Positions 54,942 through 63,538 of a DNA stretch of 64,000 nucleotides are shown piece after piece. The stretch comes from WHTI01 sp963826105. Its GTDB lineage: Bacteria > Actinomycetota > CADDZG01 > WHSQ01. Numbering within the stretch: position 1 is the stretch's first letter; each line of letters starts with the position of its first letter. The position numbers and the translations under genes were made by a program. The notes below the pieces were generated by a model. It did no database searches and was not told the DNA's origin. It saw only the letters and a program-made list of their open reading frames with translations. Location: the NCBI GenBank assembly GCA_963826105.1, contig CAWGWA010000005.1, positions 124,001 through 188,000 on the forward strand. The letters are read 5' to 3'.

Positions 54942-55514
54942 ATGGCGGCCAGGATCGCGGTGCTCGTGTCGGGCTCGGGCTCGAACATGGCGGCGTTGGC
55001 CGATGCCTGCAGTGCCGGGGCGGTCCCCGGGGAGGTCGTGCTGGTTGCCGCCGATCGCAAGTGTCGCGGTCTTGAGCTCGCCGACGATCGGGGCATCCCG
55101 ACTCAACTCGTCGAGTTCTCGGCGTTCGATTCGCGGGACGAGTGGAGCGTTGCCCTGCGAGATGCAATCGGAACGGCCGAGCCCGAGTTGGTCGTCTCGG
55201 CGGGATTCATGCGGATACTGGCGCCGGTATTCGTCGATGCCTTCGAGGGCCGGTTGATAAACCTCCACCCGTCACTCCTACCTTCCTTCGCCGGCGCTCA
55301 CGCAGTGCGCGACGCACTCGATTTCGGCGTCAAGGTGACAGGGACGACCGTCCATCTCGTCGATCATCAGGTCGATCACGGCCCGATCCTGCTCCAGGAA
55401 GCGGTTCCGGTGCTACCCGACGATTCGGAAGAGTCATTGCACGAACGGATCAAGGCGGTCGAGCATCGCCTGCTTCCGGAGGCATGCCGACTCTTGCTCG
55501 AGAGAGGATCCTGA
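54942..55514 (+). CDS. purN: Phosphoribosylglycinamide formyltransferase
   Basis: Adds the first formyl group in purine synthesis from 10-formyl-THF (made by FolD, also in this window). 190 aa. VLVSGSGSNMAAL, the INLHPSLLPSFAG catalytic-His segment and VDHGPIL with the catalytic Asp are present. TAAGGT (54929-54934) lies seven bases before the ATG, so probably leaderless. The stop overlaps the purH start (TGATG). Confidence 0.96.
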   Translation: MAARIAVLVSGSGSNMAALADACSAGAVPGEVVLVAADRKCRGLELADDRGIPTQLVEFSAFDSRDEWSVALRDAIGTAEPELVVSAGFMRILAPVFVDAFEGRLINLHPSLLPSFAGAHAVRDALDFGVKVTGTTVHLVDHQVDHGPILLQEAVPVLPDDSEESLHERIKAVEHRLLPEACRLLLERGS

Positions 55515-57047
55515 TGCCCGAGCTCAAAGTGAAGCGCGCCCTTCTGAGCGTGTCGGACAAGAACGGGATCGTTGAGTTCGCGCAGGGCCTCGTCAACCTT
55601 GGCGTCGCGCTGATCTCCTCGGGCGGGACCGCTACGACGCTGGCCGAGGCCGGTGTTCCGGTGACCAAGGTCCCCGATGTGACCGGTGCTCCGGAGATCC
55701 TCGGGGGCCGGGTGAAGACGCTTCATCCGAAGATCCACGGCGGCATCCTGGCCGATCGCCGCAAGGACGAACACATGACGCAGCTGGTCGAGCAAGGGAT
55801 CGAGTCGATCGATCTCGTCGTCTGCAACCTCTATCCGTTCGAACGGACCGTCGAGCACCCCTCGGTCAAGGAGGACGACGCTCTCGAACAGATCGACATC
55901 GGAGGCCCAGCGATGGTGCGTGCGGCGGCGAAGAACCATCCGTCGGTGGCCGTGGTGGTGAATCCCGAACGCTACGCAACGATCCTCGAAGAGCTCTCGT
56001 CTACCGGCGCGGTGTCGGACGCCACCCGACGTGCTCTCGCACACGAGGCTTTTCGGCACACCGCGTCGTACGACGCCGCGATCGCCGGGTACTTCTCGCG
56101 AGGCGAGGGTTTCCCATCGATCGTCGTGCTCTCTGGCGAGAAGGTCGCAGACCTTCGCTACGGAGAGAATCCCCACCAGCAAGCCGCGTTCTACAAGAGC
56201 GCCGGAGCCCCGACCGGCCTGGCGTCGGCCGAGCAATTGCACGGTAAGGAGCTCTCCTATAACAACCTGCTCGACACCGATGCGGCGTGGCGCTTGGTCC
56301 TGGAGCTGGAGAGTCCGGCGGCGGCGATCATCAAGCATTCGAATCCCTGTGGCGTCGCGCAGGCGGGATCGCTCGAGGACGCGTATGCGAGGGCACTGGA
56401 CTGTGACCGGACGTCTGCATTCGGTGGGATCGTGGCTCTCAATGCCGAGTGCGATGCGGCGACCGCGGTGCTGATCGCGGAGATCTTCACCGAGGTCGTC
56501 ATCGCCCCGGGGTTTTCAGCGAGGGGGCGTTGGTGGCTTTGATCGGCGAAGAAGAACCTCCGCATCCTGGCGGCCAAAGCCCAGCTACCCGCGCGATCCG
56601 GAGGTTCGCCGGGTCGCCGGCGGTTACCTGATCCAGGACCAAGACTGGATCGATCCGCTCGACGATCTCAAGGTCGTGACCAAAGCGCAACCGAGCGAGG
56701 AGCAGATGGCCGACCTCCGCTTCGCGTGGACGGTGTGCAAGCACGTCAAGTCGAACGCGATCGTTCTTGCGAAAGATCTCACTGCGGTGGGCGTGGGGGC
56801 GGGACAGATGTCGCGGGTCGAGTCGACCCAACTTGCAGCGATGCGCGCGGGGGACCGAGCGATCGGGACCGTTTGTGCCTCGGACGCGTTCTTCCCATTC
56901 CGGGATGGGCTCGATGCCGCGGTCGAGGCCGGCGCGATCGCAGTGATCCAACCGGGCGGATCGGTGCGGGACGACGAGGTGATCGCGGCTGCAGACGAAC
57001 ACGGCATCCCGATGCTGTTCACGGGAAGACGCCACTTCCGCCACTGA
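55514..57047 (+). CDS. purH: AICAR formyltransferase/IMP cyclohydrolase, frameshifted
   Basis: Last two steps of IMP synthesis. The cyclohydrolase part starts VKRALLSVSDKNGIVEFA with GGRVKTLHPKIHGG; the formyltransferase part has RYGENPHQQAAFY, KHSNPCGVA, VGAGQMSRV and ends FTGRRHFRH. Three frame changes fall within 56513-56586: a missing base in the GGGGTTTT region, one extra base at 56547 and one near 56585. With these repaired the chain reads GALVALIG-KKNLRILAAKAQ-YPRDPEVRRVAGGY. About 510 aa. Convergent with cobA, overlapping by 29 bases. Confidence 0.94.
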
Positions 57048-57834
57048 TCTCTAGACCGCGACCACCCGTGATGGCGCGGGCAGGGTTCGGAACCAGTCGA
57101 GGGCTCCGGCCAGATGACACGACCTCGCCGATGACGACGGTCGCGGGAGCTCCGAGCCCTGCCGCGCGAGCTCGGCCAGCGATGTCCTCGAGCGTTCCGA
57201 TCACGGTGACCTGATCGGAGTTCGTGCCCCACTGGATGACGGCTGCCGGCGTATCTCCGGGACGGCCCCCGATGCCGAGTGCTCGCGCGATGGCGTCGAG
57301 ATGTTTCATGCCCATGAAGATGACGATCGTGTCGACCGAGGTTGCGAGCCCGGCCCAATCGACTCCTCCGTTACTCGGCTTCTCGTGTCCGGTTACGAAG
57401 GCCACCGACGACGCAAGCCGTCGATCGGTGACAGGGATACCCGCGTATGCAGGTGCCGCAAGTCCCGCGCTGATCCCGGGGACGACCTCGAAGTCGATGC
57501 CCGCGGCTACGAGCGCGCTGGCTTCCTCACCGCCGCGTCCGAACAGGAACGGATCTCCGCCTTTGAGCCGAACTACCCTGAGCCCGTCTCGGGCTAGCTC
57601 GACCAGGAGGCGATTGAGGTCGTTCTGGCTAAAGACCTGACGCCCCCGCTGTTTGCCCGCGTAGATGAGCCGGGCCTCCGGTCGGGCATGGTCGAGGATC
57701 TCGGGATCGACCAGGCGGTCGTAGACCACCACGTCGGCAGCCGCGATCCGGTCCCTGCCCTTGAGGGTCAGGAGCCCCGGATCGCCGGGCCCAGCCCCGA
57801 CCAGGGCAACGAGGGTTCCTCCGTCCGCTCTCAT
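57019..57834 (-). CDS. cobA: Uroporphyrinogen-III C-methyltransferase
   Basis: SUMT that makes precorrin-2 for siroheme (and cobalamin), 271 aa. VGAGPGDPGLLTLKG, the LKGGDPFLFGRGGEEA motif, VVPGISAG and VIFMGMKHLDAI are diagnostic. Divergent from the sirA operon that needs siroheme. The last residues (GGSGVFP) overlap purH; a TAG just before could be the true end if one base is wrong. Confidence 0.95.
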   Translation of the reverse strand: MRADGGTLVALVGAGPGDPGLLTLKGRDRIAAADVVVYDRLVDPEILDHARPEARLIYAGKQRGRQVFSQNDLNRLLVELARDGLRVVRLKGGDPFLFGRGGEEASALVAAGIDFEVVPGISAGLAAPAYAGIPVTDRRLASSVAFVTGHEKPSNGGVDWAGLATSVDTIVIFMGMKHLDAIARALGIGGRPGDTPAAVIQWGTNSDQVTVIGTLEDIAGRARAAGLGAPATVVIGEVVSSGRSPRLVPNPARAITGGRGLEISGGSGVFP

Positions 57835-57899
57835 CCCGGTACTTTACACGTTTTATCCGGTGGTAAGGTGCGTTGCTTGGTATCCACGATCCGAAGGTG

Positions 57900-59618
57900 A
57901 TGGGGGCAATGCCGGCAACGAGAAGCGAGGGGCAGTGGGCGCTCGGCTACAGCGAGCCGCTCAACCCGGCTGAGACGGCCAAGCGTGAGGACGACGGGCT
58001 CAACGTCCGCGCTCGCATCGAACATCTCTACTCGAGACAGGGCTTCGCGTCGATCTGGCCGTCGGACCTTCGGAGTCGCTTCCGCTGGTGCGGTCTCTAC
58101 ACCCAGCGCCCCGAGGTCGACGGTTACTTCATGATGCGGATCCGCATCCCGGGTGGGATCCTCACGTCGGATCAGACCCGAGTGATTGCCGACGTGTCGC
58201 GACGTTTCGGGCGCGACGTCGCCGACGTCACCGATCGCCAGAACATTCAACTCCACTGGATCCGGGTCGAGGACGTTCCGCGGATCTGGGATCTGCTCGA
58301 GCCGGCGGGACTCTCGACTATGGAGGCGTGTGGCGACGTCCCTAGGAACATCCTCGGTTGCCCGCTCGCAGGGATCGATGGCTCCGAGATCGTCGATGCG
58401 TCGTCTGCCATCCAGGAGGTCAACGCTCGCATCCTCGGCGACCCGGAGTTCTCCAACCTCCCGCGCAAGTTCAAGATCTCGATCACGGGTTGCACTCATC
58501 AATGTGCACAGCACGAGATCAACGACGTCGGGTTGGTGGGGGTCCGTGGTCCCGGTGGGGAAGCCGGATTCGATCTGTGGGTCGGCGGCGGGCTGTCTAC
58601 GAATCCGATGTTCGCCACGCGGATCGGAACCTTCGTCCGACCCGAGCAGGTGACCGACGTCGTGATCGGCATCACGAGGATCTTCCGCGACTGGGGATAC
58701 CGGCGCGCACGTAACCGTGCCCGTCTCAAGTTCCTGGTACGCGATTGGGGGCCGGAGCGTTTCCGCGAGATGCTGGAGAAGGAGATCGGCTACGCCCTCG
58801 TCGACCTGGCCGAGCCGAAGGCATCGGCTCTTACCGGGCGGGAGCATCACGGAGTCTGGCCCCAGAAGGACGGCCGCTTCTACGTTGGTTTCGTGCCCAA
58901 GGCGGGTCGCATCTCGGGCCATCAGCTTGAAGCGATCGCTCGTCTCGCGGACCGTTTCGGAGAGGGGCGAATCCGCACGACCACTCAGCAGAAAGTCGTC
59001 ATCCTCGATGTGCCCGAAGACCAGGTCGAGGATCTCGTAACGGAACTCGAGGCGATCGACCTTCCGGCACGCGCCACCGCGTGGCGCCGGGGAACGATGG
59101 CCTGCACCGGGATCGAGTTCTGCAAGCTGGCGATCGTCGAGACCAAGGGTCGGGCAGCCGAGCTCTACCGATACCTCGAGGACCGCCTCCCCGGATTCGA
59201 CGAGGACGTGCGGATCAACGTGAACGGCTGCCCGAACTCTTGCGCGCGCTACCAAACGGCCGACATCGGCTTGATGGGCTGCCAGGTGTCCGAGACCATC
59301 TACACCCCGGATCACGACGGTAACCAAGTGGCATCGAAGCGGAAGGTCGAGGCCTTCCTGGTCCACCTCGGCGGGCACCTAGGGGAGGGACGCGCGTTCG
59401 GGCGCAAAGCTCGCGGCGTCAAGGTGCTGGGCTCCGAGACCGGTCCCTACGTCGAGGCGCTCGTTCGCCGCTATCGCAAGCAGCGGAACGAGGACGAGAA
59501 CTTCGCCGCCTTCATCGCCCGCCTTTCGGACGCGGAACTGGCCGAGTTCGCGAGCAAGCCGAAGCTAGTCGGCGCACCTCCTGCCTCGAGCGTCATCGCG
59601 GAGGCGAGGGTGCCATGA
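57900..59618 (+). CDS. sirA: Ferredoxin-dependent assimilatory sulfite reductase (SirA/NirA family)
   Basis: Six-electron reductase with siroheme and a 4Fe-4S cluster, 572 aa. The repeated ferredoxin-like halves are visible (DVTDRQNIQLHWIR and RTTTQQKVVILDV). Cluster cysteines are in TMACTGIEFCKL and VNGCPNSCARY. The N-terminal GQWALGYSEPLNPAETAKREDDGLN is typical of actinobacterial SirA. Start: ATG 57900 or 57909; a TTG at 57873 is also in frame, and TAAGGT lies just upstream (57864-57869). In an operon with an APS reductase, sulfite rather than nitrite is the likely substrate. ATGA overlap with cysH. Confidence 0.92.
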   Translation: MGAMPATRSEGQWALGYSEPLNPAETAKREDDGLNVRARIEHLYSRQGFASIWPSDLRSRFRWCGLYTQRPEVDGYFMMRIRIPGGILTSDQTRVIADVSRRFGRDVADVTDRQNIQLHWIRVEDVPRIWDLLEPAGLSTMEACGDVPRNILGCPLAGIDGSEIVDASSAIQEVNARILGDPEFSNLPRKFKISITGCTHQCAQHEINDVGLVGVRGPGGEAGFDLWVGGGLSTNPMFATRIGTFVRPEQVTDVVIGITRIFRDWGYRRARNRARLKFLVRDWGPERFREMLEKEIGYALVDLAEPKASALTGREHHGVWPQKDGRFYVGFVPKAGRISGHQLEAIARLADRFGEGRIRTTTQQKVVILDVPEDQVEDLVTELEAIDLPARATAWRRGTMACTGIEFCKLAIVETKGRAAELYRYLEDRLPGFDEDVRINVNGCPNSCARYQTADIGLMGCQVSETIYTPDHDGNQVASKRKVEAFLVHLGGHLGEGRAFGRKARGVKVLGSETGPYVEALVRRYRKQRNEDENFAAFIARLSDAELAEFASKPKLVGAPPASSVIAEARVP

Positions 59619-60361
59619 GCATCGAACACCGCATTGCATCTCCGGACCCGGAGTACTCGGGACTCGAGGGAGCGCATCCGCGTCAGGTGATCGAGTGGGC
59701 GGCCCGGTCGATCGACCGCCTCGCTCTGGCGACGTCGTTCCAAGCCTCGGGCATGGTCATCCTCCACATGATGAAGGACATCCGCCCCGACATCCCGGTC
59801 CTGTTCATCGACACCGGATTCCACTTCCCCGAGACACTCGACTTCCGCGCCAAGATCGTCGAGATGTGGGACTTGAAGCTGGTCGACCTGCGGGGCAAGC
59901 ATGGTTCGGTCGAGGGCCAGGAGCGCGAGTACGGATCCCACCTCTTCGATCGTGACCCGGATCTTTGCTGCCACATCAACAAGGTCGAGCCGCTGCAGGT
60001 AACGCTTGAGGAATACGACGGATGGCTCTCCGGACTGCGCCGCGATCAGTCTCCGCTGCGTTCCGAGACGCCCATCGTCGAGGCGCAGATGTTGCCGTCG
60101 GGCGACGAGATCATGAAGGTCCACCCGCTCGCGCGTTGGACGTCGAAGGACGTCCTGACGTATGTCCGGGACAACAAGATCCCCACGCACCCACTGTTCT
60201 CCAAGGGTTACGCCTCGATCGGCTGCTATCCGTGCACCCGGGCGATCGGGGTCGGCGAGGACGAACGAGCCGGCCGGTGGGACGGTCAGGGCAAGACCGA
60301 GTGCGGTATCCACACGTTCGGCAAGAGCGGGGGCCCGGTGGAGACCGAGGCCGAGCAGTGA
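59615..60361 (+). CDS. cysH: Adenylylsulfate (APS) reductase, 4Fe-4S type
   Basis: Reduces APS to sulfite using thioredoxin. 248 aa. FIDTGFHFPETL is the PP-loop region. The four cluster cysteines appear as LCCHINKVEPL (adjacent pair) and GCYPCTRAI (CxxC), the mark of the APS-using assimilatory type. The redox Cys is in KTECGIH near the end. Coupled to sirA. This makes PAPS unnecessary for reduction. Confidence 0.93.
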   Translation: MSIEHRIASPDPEYSGLEGAHPRQVIEWAARSIDRLALATSFQASGMVILHMMKDIRPDIPVLFIDTGFHFPETLDFRAKIVEMWDLKLVDLRGKHGSVEGQEREYGSHLFDRDPDLCCHINKVEPLQVTLEEYDGWLSGLRRDQSPLRSETPIVEAQMLPSGDEIMKVHPLARWTSKDVLTYVRDNKIPTHPLFSKGYASIGCYPCTRAIGVGEDERAGRWDGQGKTECGIHTFGKSGGPVETEAEQ

Positions 60362-60371
60362 GCACCGCCGC

Positions 60372-61166
60372 GTGAGCCAGCGTGCCGCTCCCCTCAACTG
60401 TCCCTACTGCGGTGAATCGTCGATCGAACCGATCGGTGACGAGCGAGCCTTCTACTGCTCGTCCTGCGATCGTCGCTTCGAACTCAAGTTCCTGGGATCT
60501 GGGCGAGGAGGAGACATAAACGACAACGAGCTCTTCTTCGCGTGTATCGATCTGTCCGGTCGTCACGTCCTCGTGGTTGGGGGCGGACCGGTTGCGTTCG
60601 AGAAGATCGAGACCTTAATGGCGGCTCGGGCTTCGATCCGCGTCGTGGCCCCCGAGGTCTGCCCTGAGGTGAGCGCTCTCGTGGATGCCGGTGCGGTCCA
60701 GTGGGAGCAGAAGCCATACACGCCGAGCGATCTCGACGGCGCCTTCTTGGCCGTCGCCGCCACCGGCGACACCGAGGTGTCCCGCGCGGTCCACGACGAT
60801 GCCGAGGCCCGCTCGATGCTCGTCAACGTCGCCGACGTCCAGCACCTCTGCAACTTCATCCTTCCGGCGGTGCATCGCAGCGGCCCGTTAGCGGTGGCGG
60901 TATCGACTGGCGGGGCGAGCCCGGCCCTCGCGCAACGACTTCGGAGCGAGGTCGGGGCCCTGGTTGATGACTCTTACGCTCGACTGGCTGGGCTGCTGGC
61001 CGAACTCCGTCCCTGGGCGAAAGAGAACCTGAGTACCTATGCGGATCGCAAGGCGTTCTTCGACGACATCGTTAAGGGACCCGTGGACCCGGTGTCATTG
61101 TTGAAGGCGGGAAACGAGACCGCGGTCGCCGAGCTCATCGCCGCCGCTCAGCAGCGCGCTCTCTAG
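60372..61166 (+). CDS. Precorrin-2 dehydrogenase/siroheme synthase with N-terminal zinc ribbon
   Basis: Met8/CysG-N-like enzyme converting precorrin-2 to sirohydrochlorin (and probably inserting iron), 264 aa. The NAD site is GRHVLVVGGGPVAFEKIE near residue 62; NVADVQHLCNFILPAVHRSG and VSTGGASPALAQRLR are family segments. Unusually, residues 10-35 form a zinc ribbon (NCPYCGES...YCSSCDRRF). GTG start at 60372, 11 bases after cysH. Serves SirA with siroheme. Confidence 0.9.
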   Translation: MSQRAAPLNCPYCGESSIEPIGDERAFYCSSCDRRFELKFLGSGRGGDINDNELFFACIDLSGRHVLVVGGGPVAFEKIETLMAARASIRVVAPEVCPEVSALVDAGAVQWEQKPYTPSDLDGAFLAVAATGDTEVSRAVHDDAEARSMLVNVADVQHLCNFILPAVHRSGPLAVAVSTGGASPALAQRLRSEVGALVDDSYARLAGLLAELRPWAKENLSTYADRKAFFDDIVKGPVDPVSLLKAGNETAVAELIAAAQQRAL

Positions 61167-61189
61167 GTTTCGGCCACCGTCTGGCGTGC

Positions 61190-62573
61190 TCACTCCTGAT
61201 CGTCGTCGGGGAAGAAGGTCCACTCCGGCGTCGCGGGAGGCGGGACGATGACGTTGTGTTTCTCGACCGCCTCTTCTTGCTCAGTGGGCGATTTGAGCGG
61301 GGGAGGAGGTCCCTTTCGCGGGGTCGTCGAGATCGAGCACGCCCGGAATCATCAGGAAAGAAATGATCGCTACCGACCCCAGTAGGCCGGCATAGATCAG
61401 CGTGGTGTCCTCGCCGATGAGCGAAGCCAGCGGGCCGGTGAGTCCCAGGGAGATCGGTATCAGGCTGGTTGAGACGAGCCAGTCGAGACTCGACACCCGG
61501 CCGAGGATGTCGCCCGGCACCTCACGGTGCATGGTGGTGTTCCAGATGATGATCCCGGTAGTGAAGAGGGCCTGGAGGAAGAAGCTCGCGATGATCACCT
61601 GCCACAGTTCGGTCGAGAGTCCGAAGCCGGTGAGCATCAAGGTCCCCGCCGCCATGACGATGAACATCGTCCTCAGTGAGCGGCGCGGGAGGCTTCGTTG
61701 CCCTATGAGCACCGATGCGCTCAGCGCGCCGAGTCCGCCGATCGCGAGTACAAGGCCGAAATCGCTCCCGCTCCCTCCAAGCTTGTGCGTGACGAGGTGC
61801 GGTACGAGCGCTTGCCACGGACCGTAGAAGACCAAGAGGCCCAGCGCAGATGACAGCAACGCGCCCCACAACCATCGGTGCGCTCGCACGAACGCGAATC
61901 CCTCGCGCGCGTCCGAGAGATGGATGACCTCACCCTCTTCGCGATGCGCGATACGCGGCTGCATCATGCACAGGAAGATGTTGGCGAGTCCAAACGTGAC
62001 TGCGTCGATGATGAAGGCCTGCCCAAGACCGAAGACGGCGACCACCAGGCCCCCGATGGCAGGTCCGGCAACTCTCAGTGAGAACGGACGCGAGAAGTTG
62101 TCCAGCGCGTTCGCCTCAACCAGCTGATCGCTGGGGACGATGTCCGGCACGATCGCTCCAAAGGCGGGACCGAACAGTGCTTCCGCGCCGCCGTAGACGA
62201 CGACTCCTACGGCGATATGCCAGAGCTCGATCGAGGATGACAGAGACAGCACACCGAGGACCGCGATCGCGATGCCCTGGAGCGTGTTGGAGAGCATGAG
62301 GAGCCTGCAACGGTCGAAGCGGTCCGACAGTACGCCCGCCGGGATCAGAAGCAGCACGAGGGGGATGGTCCATGCCAACAGGATCAGGGAATAGACCGAC
62401 GCGGAGTCGGACAGTTTGAATACCTGAAGCGGCAACGCAACGAAGAACATGCCGTCGCCGATCAACGAGACCGTGAGACCCGTCCATAGAAGTGCGAAAT
62501 CTCTGGTCTTCAACGGGCGCAACATCTTCAGGCCCGAACCGGGGCCCCCGGTTTCTTGGGCACCTTCCCCCAA
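61190..62573 (-). CDS. MFS transporter (EntS/MFS_3-like), probable frameshift near the end
   Basis: Twelve-helix exporter of 430 aa up to an in-frame TGA at 61281. Between helices 2 and 3 it has PAGVLSDRFDRCRLL, and the C-terminal half contains HREVPGDILGRVSSLDWL, as in siderophore/multidrug exporters. The family's substrates vary. If one base is removed near 61310-61313, the frame runs on as KGPPPPLKSPTEQEEAVEKH to an acidic PEWTFFPDDDQE tail ending at 61190; no start codon lies in that tail, so I extended the gene. TTG start after GGGGGAGAAG. Confidence 0.78.
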
Positions 62574-62686
62574 CTTCTTCTCCCCCTTTTTCAGCAGGCT
62601 TTATCTACCACGCTAGGAACCTCGGAGTCTCCGTCACGCCATAAGATTCGCCATCGGAGGTAGATGACGAGCGACGAGGGGGCCCA

Positions 62687-63538
62687 GTGACTGCAGCGGT
62701 TATCGACGGCAAGGCCCTGGCTCAGGAGGTTCGCTCCGAGGTCAAGGAGCGAGCCCTCGTGTTGGCCGATGACGGCATAACGCCCGGCCTAGCGACGGTT
62801 CTGGTGGGGGAGGACCCCGCGTCGAAGATCTATGTCGGGGCAAAACAGAAAGCCTGTGCCGAGGTCGGGATCAAAGTTTGGGATTACCCACTTCCATCAT
62901 CCACGCCCGAGGACGAACTGCTGAGATTGATCGCCGACCTCAACGCGAACGAGGGCGTGCACGGGATCTTGGTGCAGCTTCCGCTCCCCGAACACATCGA
63001 TGAGCAGAAGGTCCTGGTCGCGGTCGATCCGCTCAAGGACGCGGACGGATTCCATCCGATGAATCTTGGGCGGCTACTGGCCGGCGATCCGCTGGTCGCT
63101 CCGGCGACCCCTGCTGGGATCCAGGAGATGCTCACACGCTCCGGTGTCGAGGTTTCGGGGGCCGAGGTCGTCGTGGTCGGCCGTTCGAACATCGTTGGTA
63201 AGCCGATCGCGGCGATGCTTCTGCAGAAGGCTCCCGGTGCGAACGCGACCGTCACCGTGTGCCACACGGGGACAAAGGACATCGCCGAGCACACCGTCCG
63301 GGCGGACATCTTGATCGCAGCCATCGGTCGAGCGCACGCGATCACGGGACCGATGCTCAAGCCGGGCTCCGTTGTGATCGACGTCGGTATGAATCGAACC
63401 GAAGACGGCTTGAAGGGCGATGTCGACTTCGACGCAGCGATGGAGATCTGCTCTCAGGTCACACCTGTGCCGGGCGGGGTGGGCCCGATGACGATCGCGA
63501 TGCTGCTCAGCAACACCGTCAAGCTCGCTGGGGGCTAA
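62687..63538 (+). CDS. folD: Methylenetetrahydrofolate dehydrogenase/cyclohydrolase
   Basis: Bifunctional one-carbon enzyme producing 10-formyl-THF for PurN and PurH, 283 aa. The catalytic lysine is in YVGAKQKAC, VQLPLPEHID, KDADGFHP, VVVGRSNIVGKPIA and PVPGGVGPMT are typical. GTG start at 62687. Its TAA stop interlocks with the CGNR gene stop (CTAA, 63535-63538). Confidence 0.97.
   Translation: MTAAVIDGKALAQEVRSEVKERALVLADDGITPGLATVLVGEDPASKIYVGAKQKACAEVGIKVWDYPLPSSTPEDELLRLIADLNANEGVHGILVQLPLPEHIDEQKVLVAVDPLKDADGFHPMNLGRLLAGDPLVAPATPAGIQEMLTRSGVEVSGAEVVVVGRSNIVGKPIAAMLLQKAPGANATVTVCHTGTKDIAEHTVRADILIAAIGRAHAITGPMLKPGSVVIDVGMNRTEDGLKGDVDFDAAMEICSQVTPVPGGVGPMTIAMLLSNTVKLAGG

Noticed and set aside
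57873..57899. TTG at 57873 as a leaderless start of sirA
   Set aside because: Only three bases separate it from TAAGGT, too close for a start site at the codon; the ATGs at 57900 and 57909 fit better.
61276..61300. Third copy of the palindromic repeat (GCTCAGTGGGCGATTTGAGC)
   Set aside because: Only GCTCAGTGGGC matches, inside the coding tail of the MFS gene, without the rest of the core or arms.
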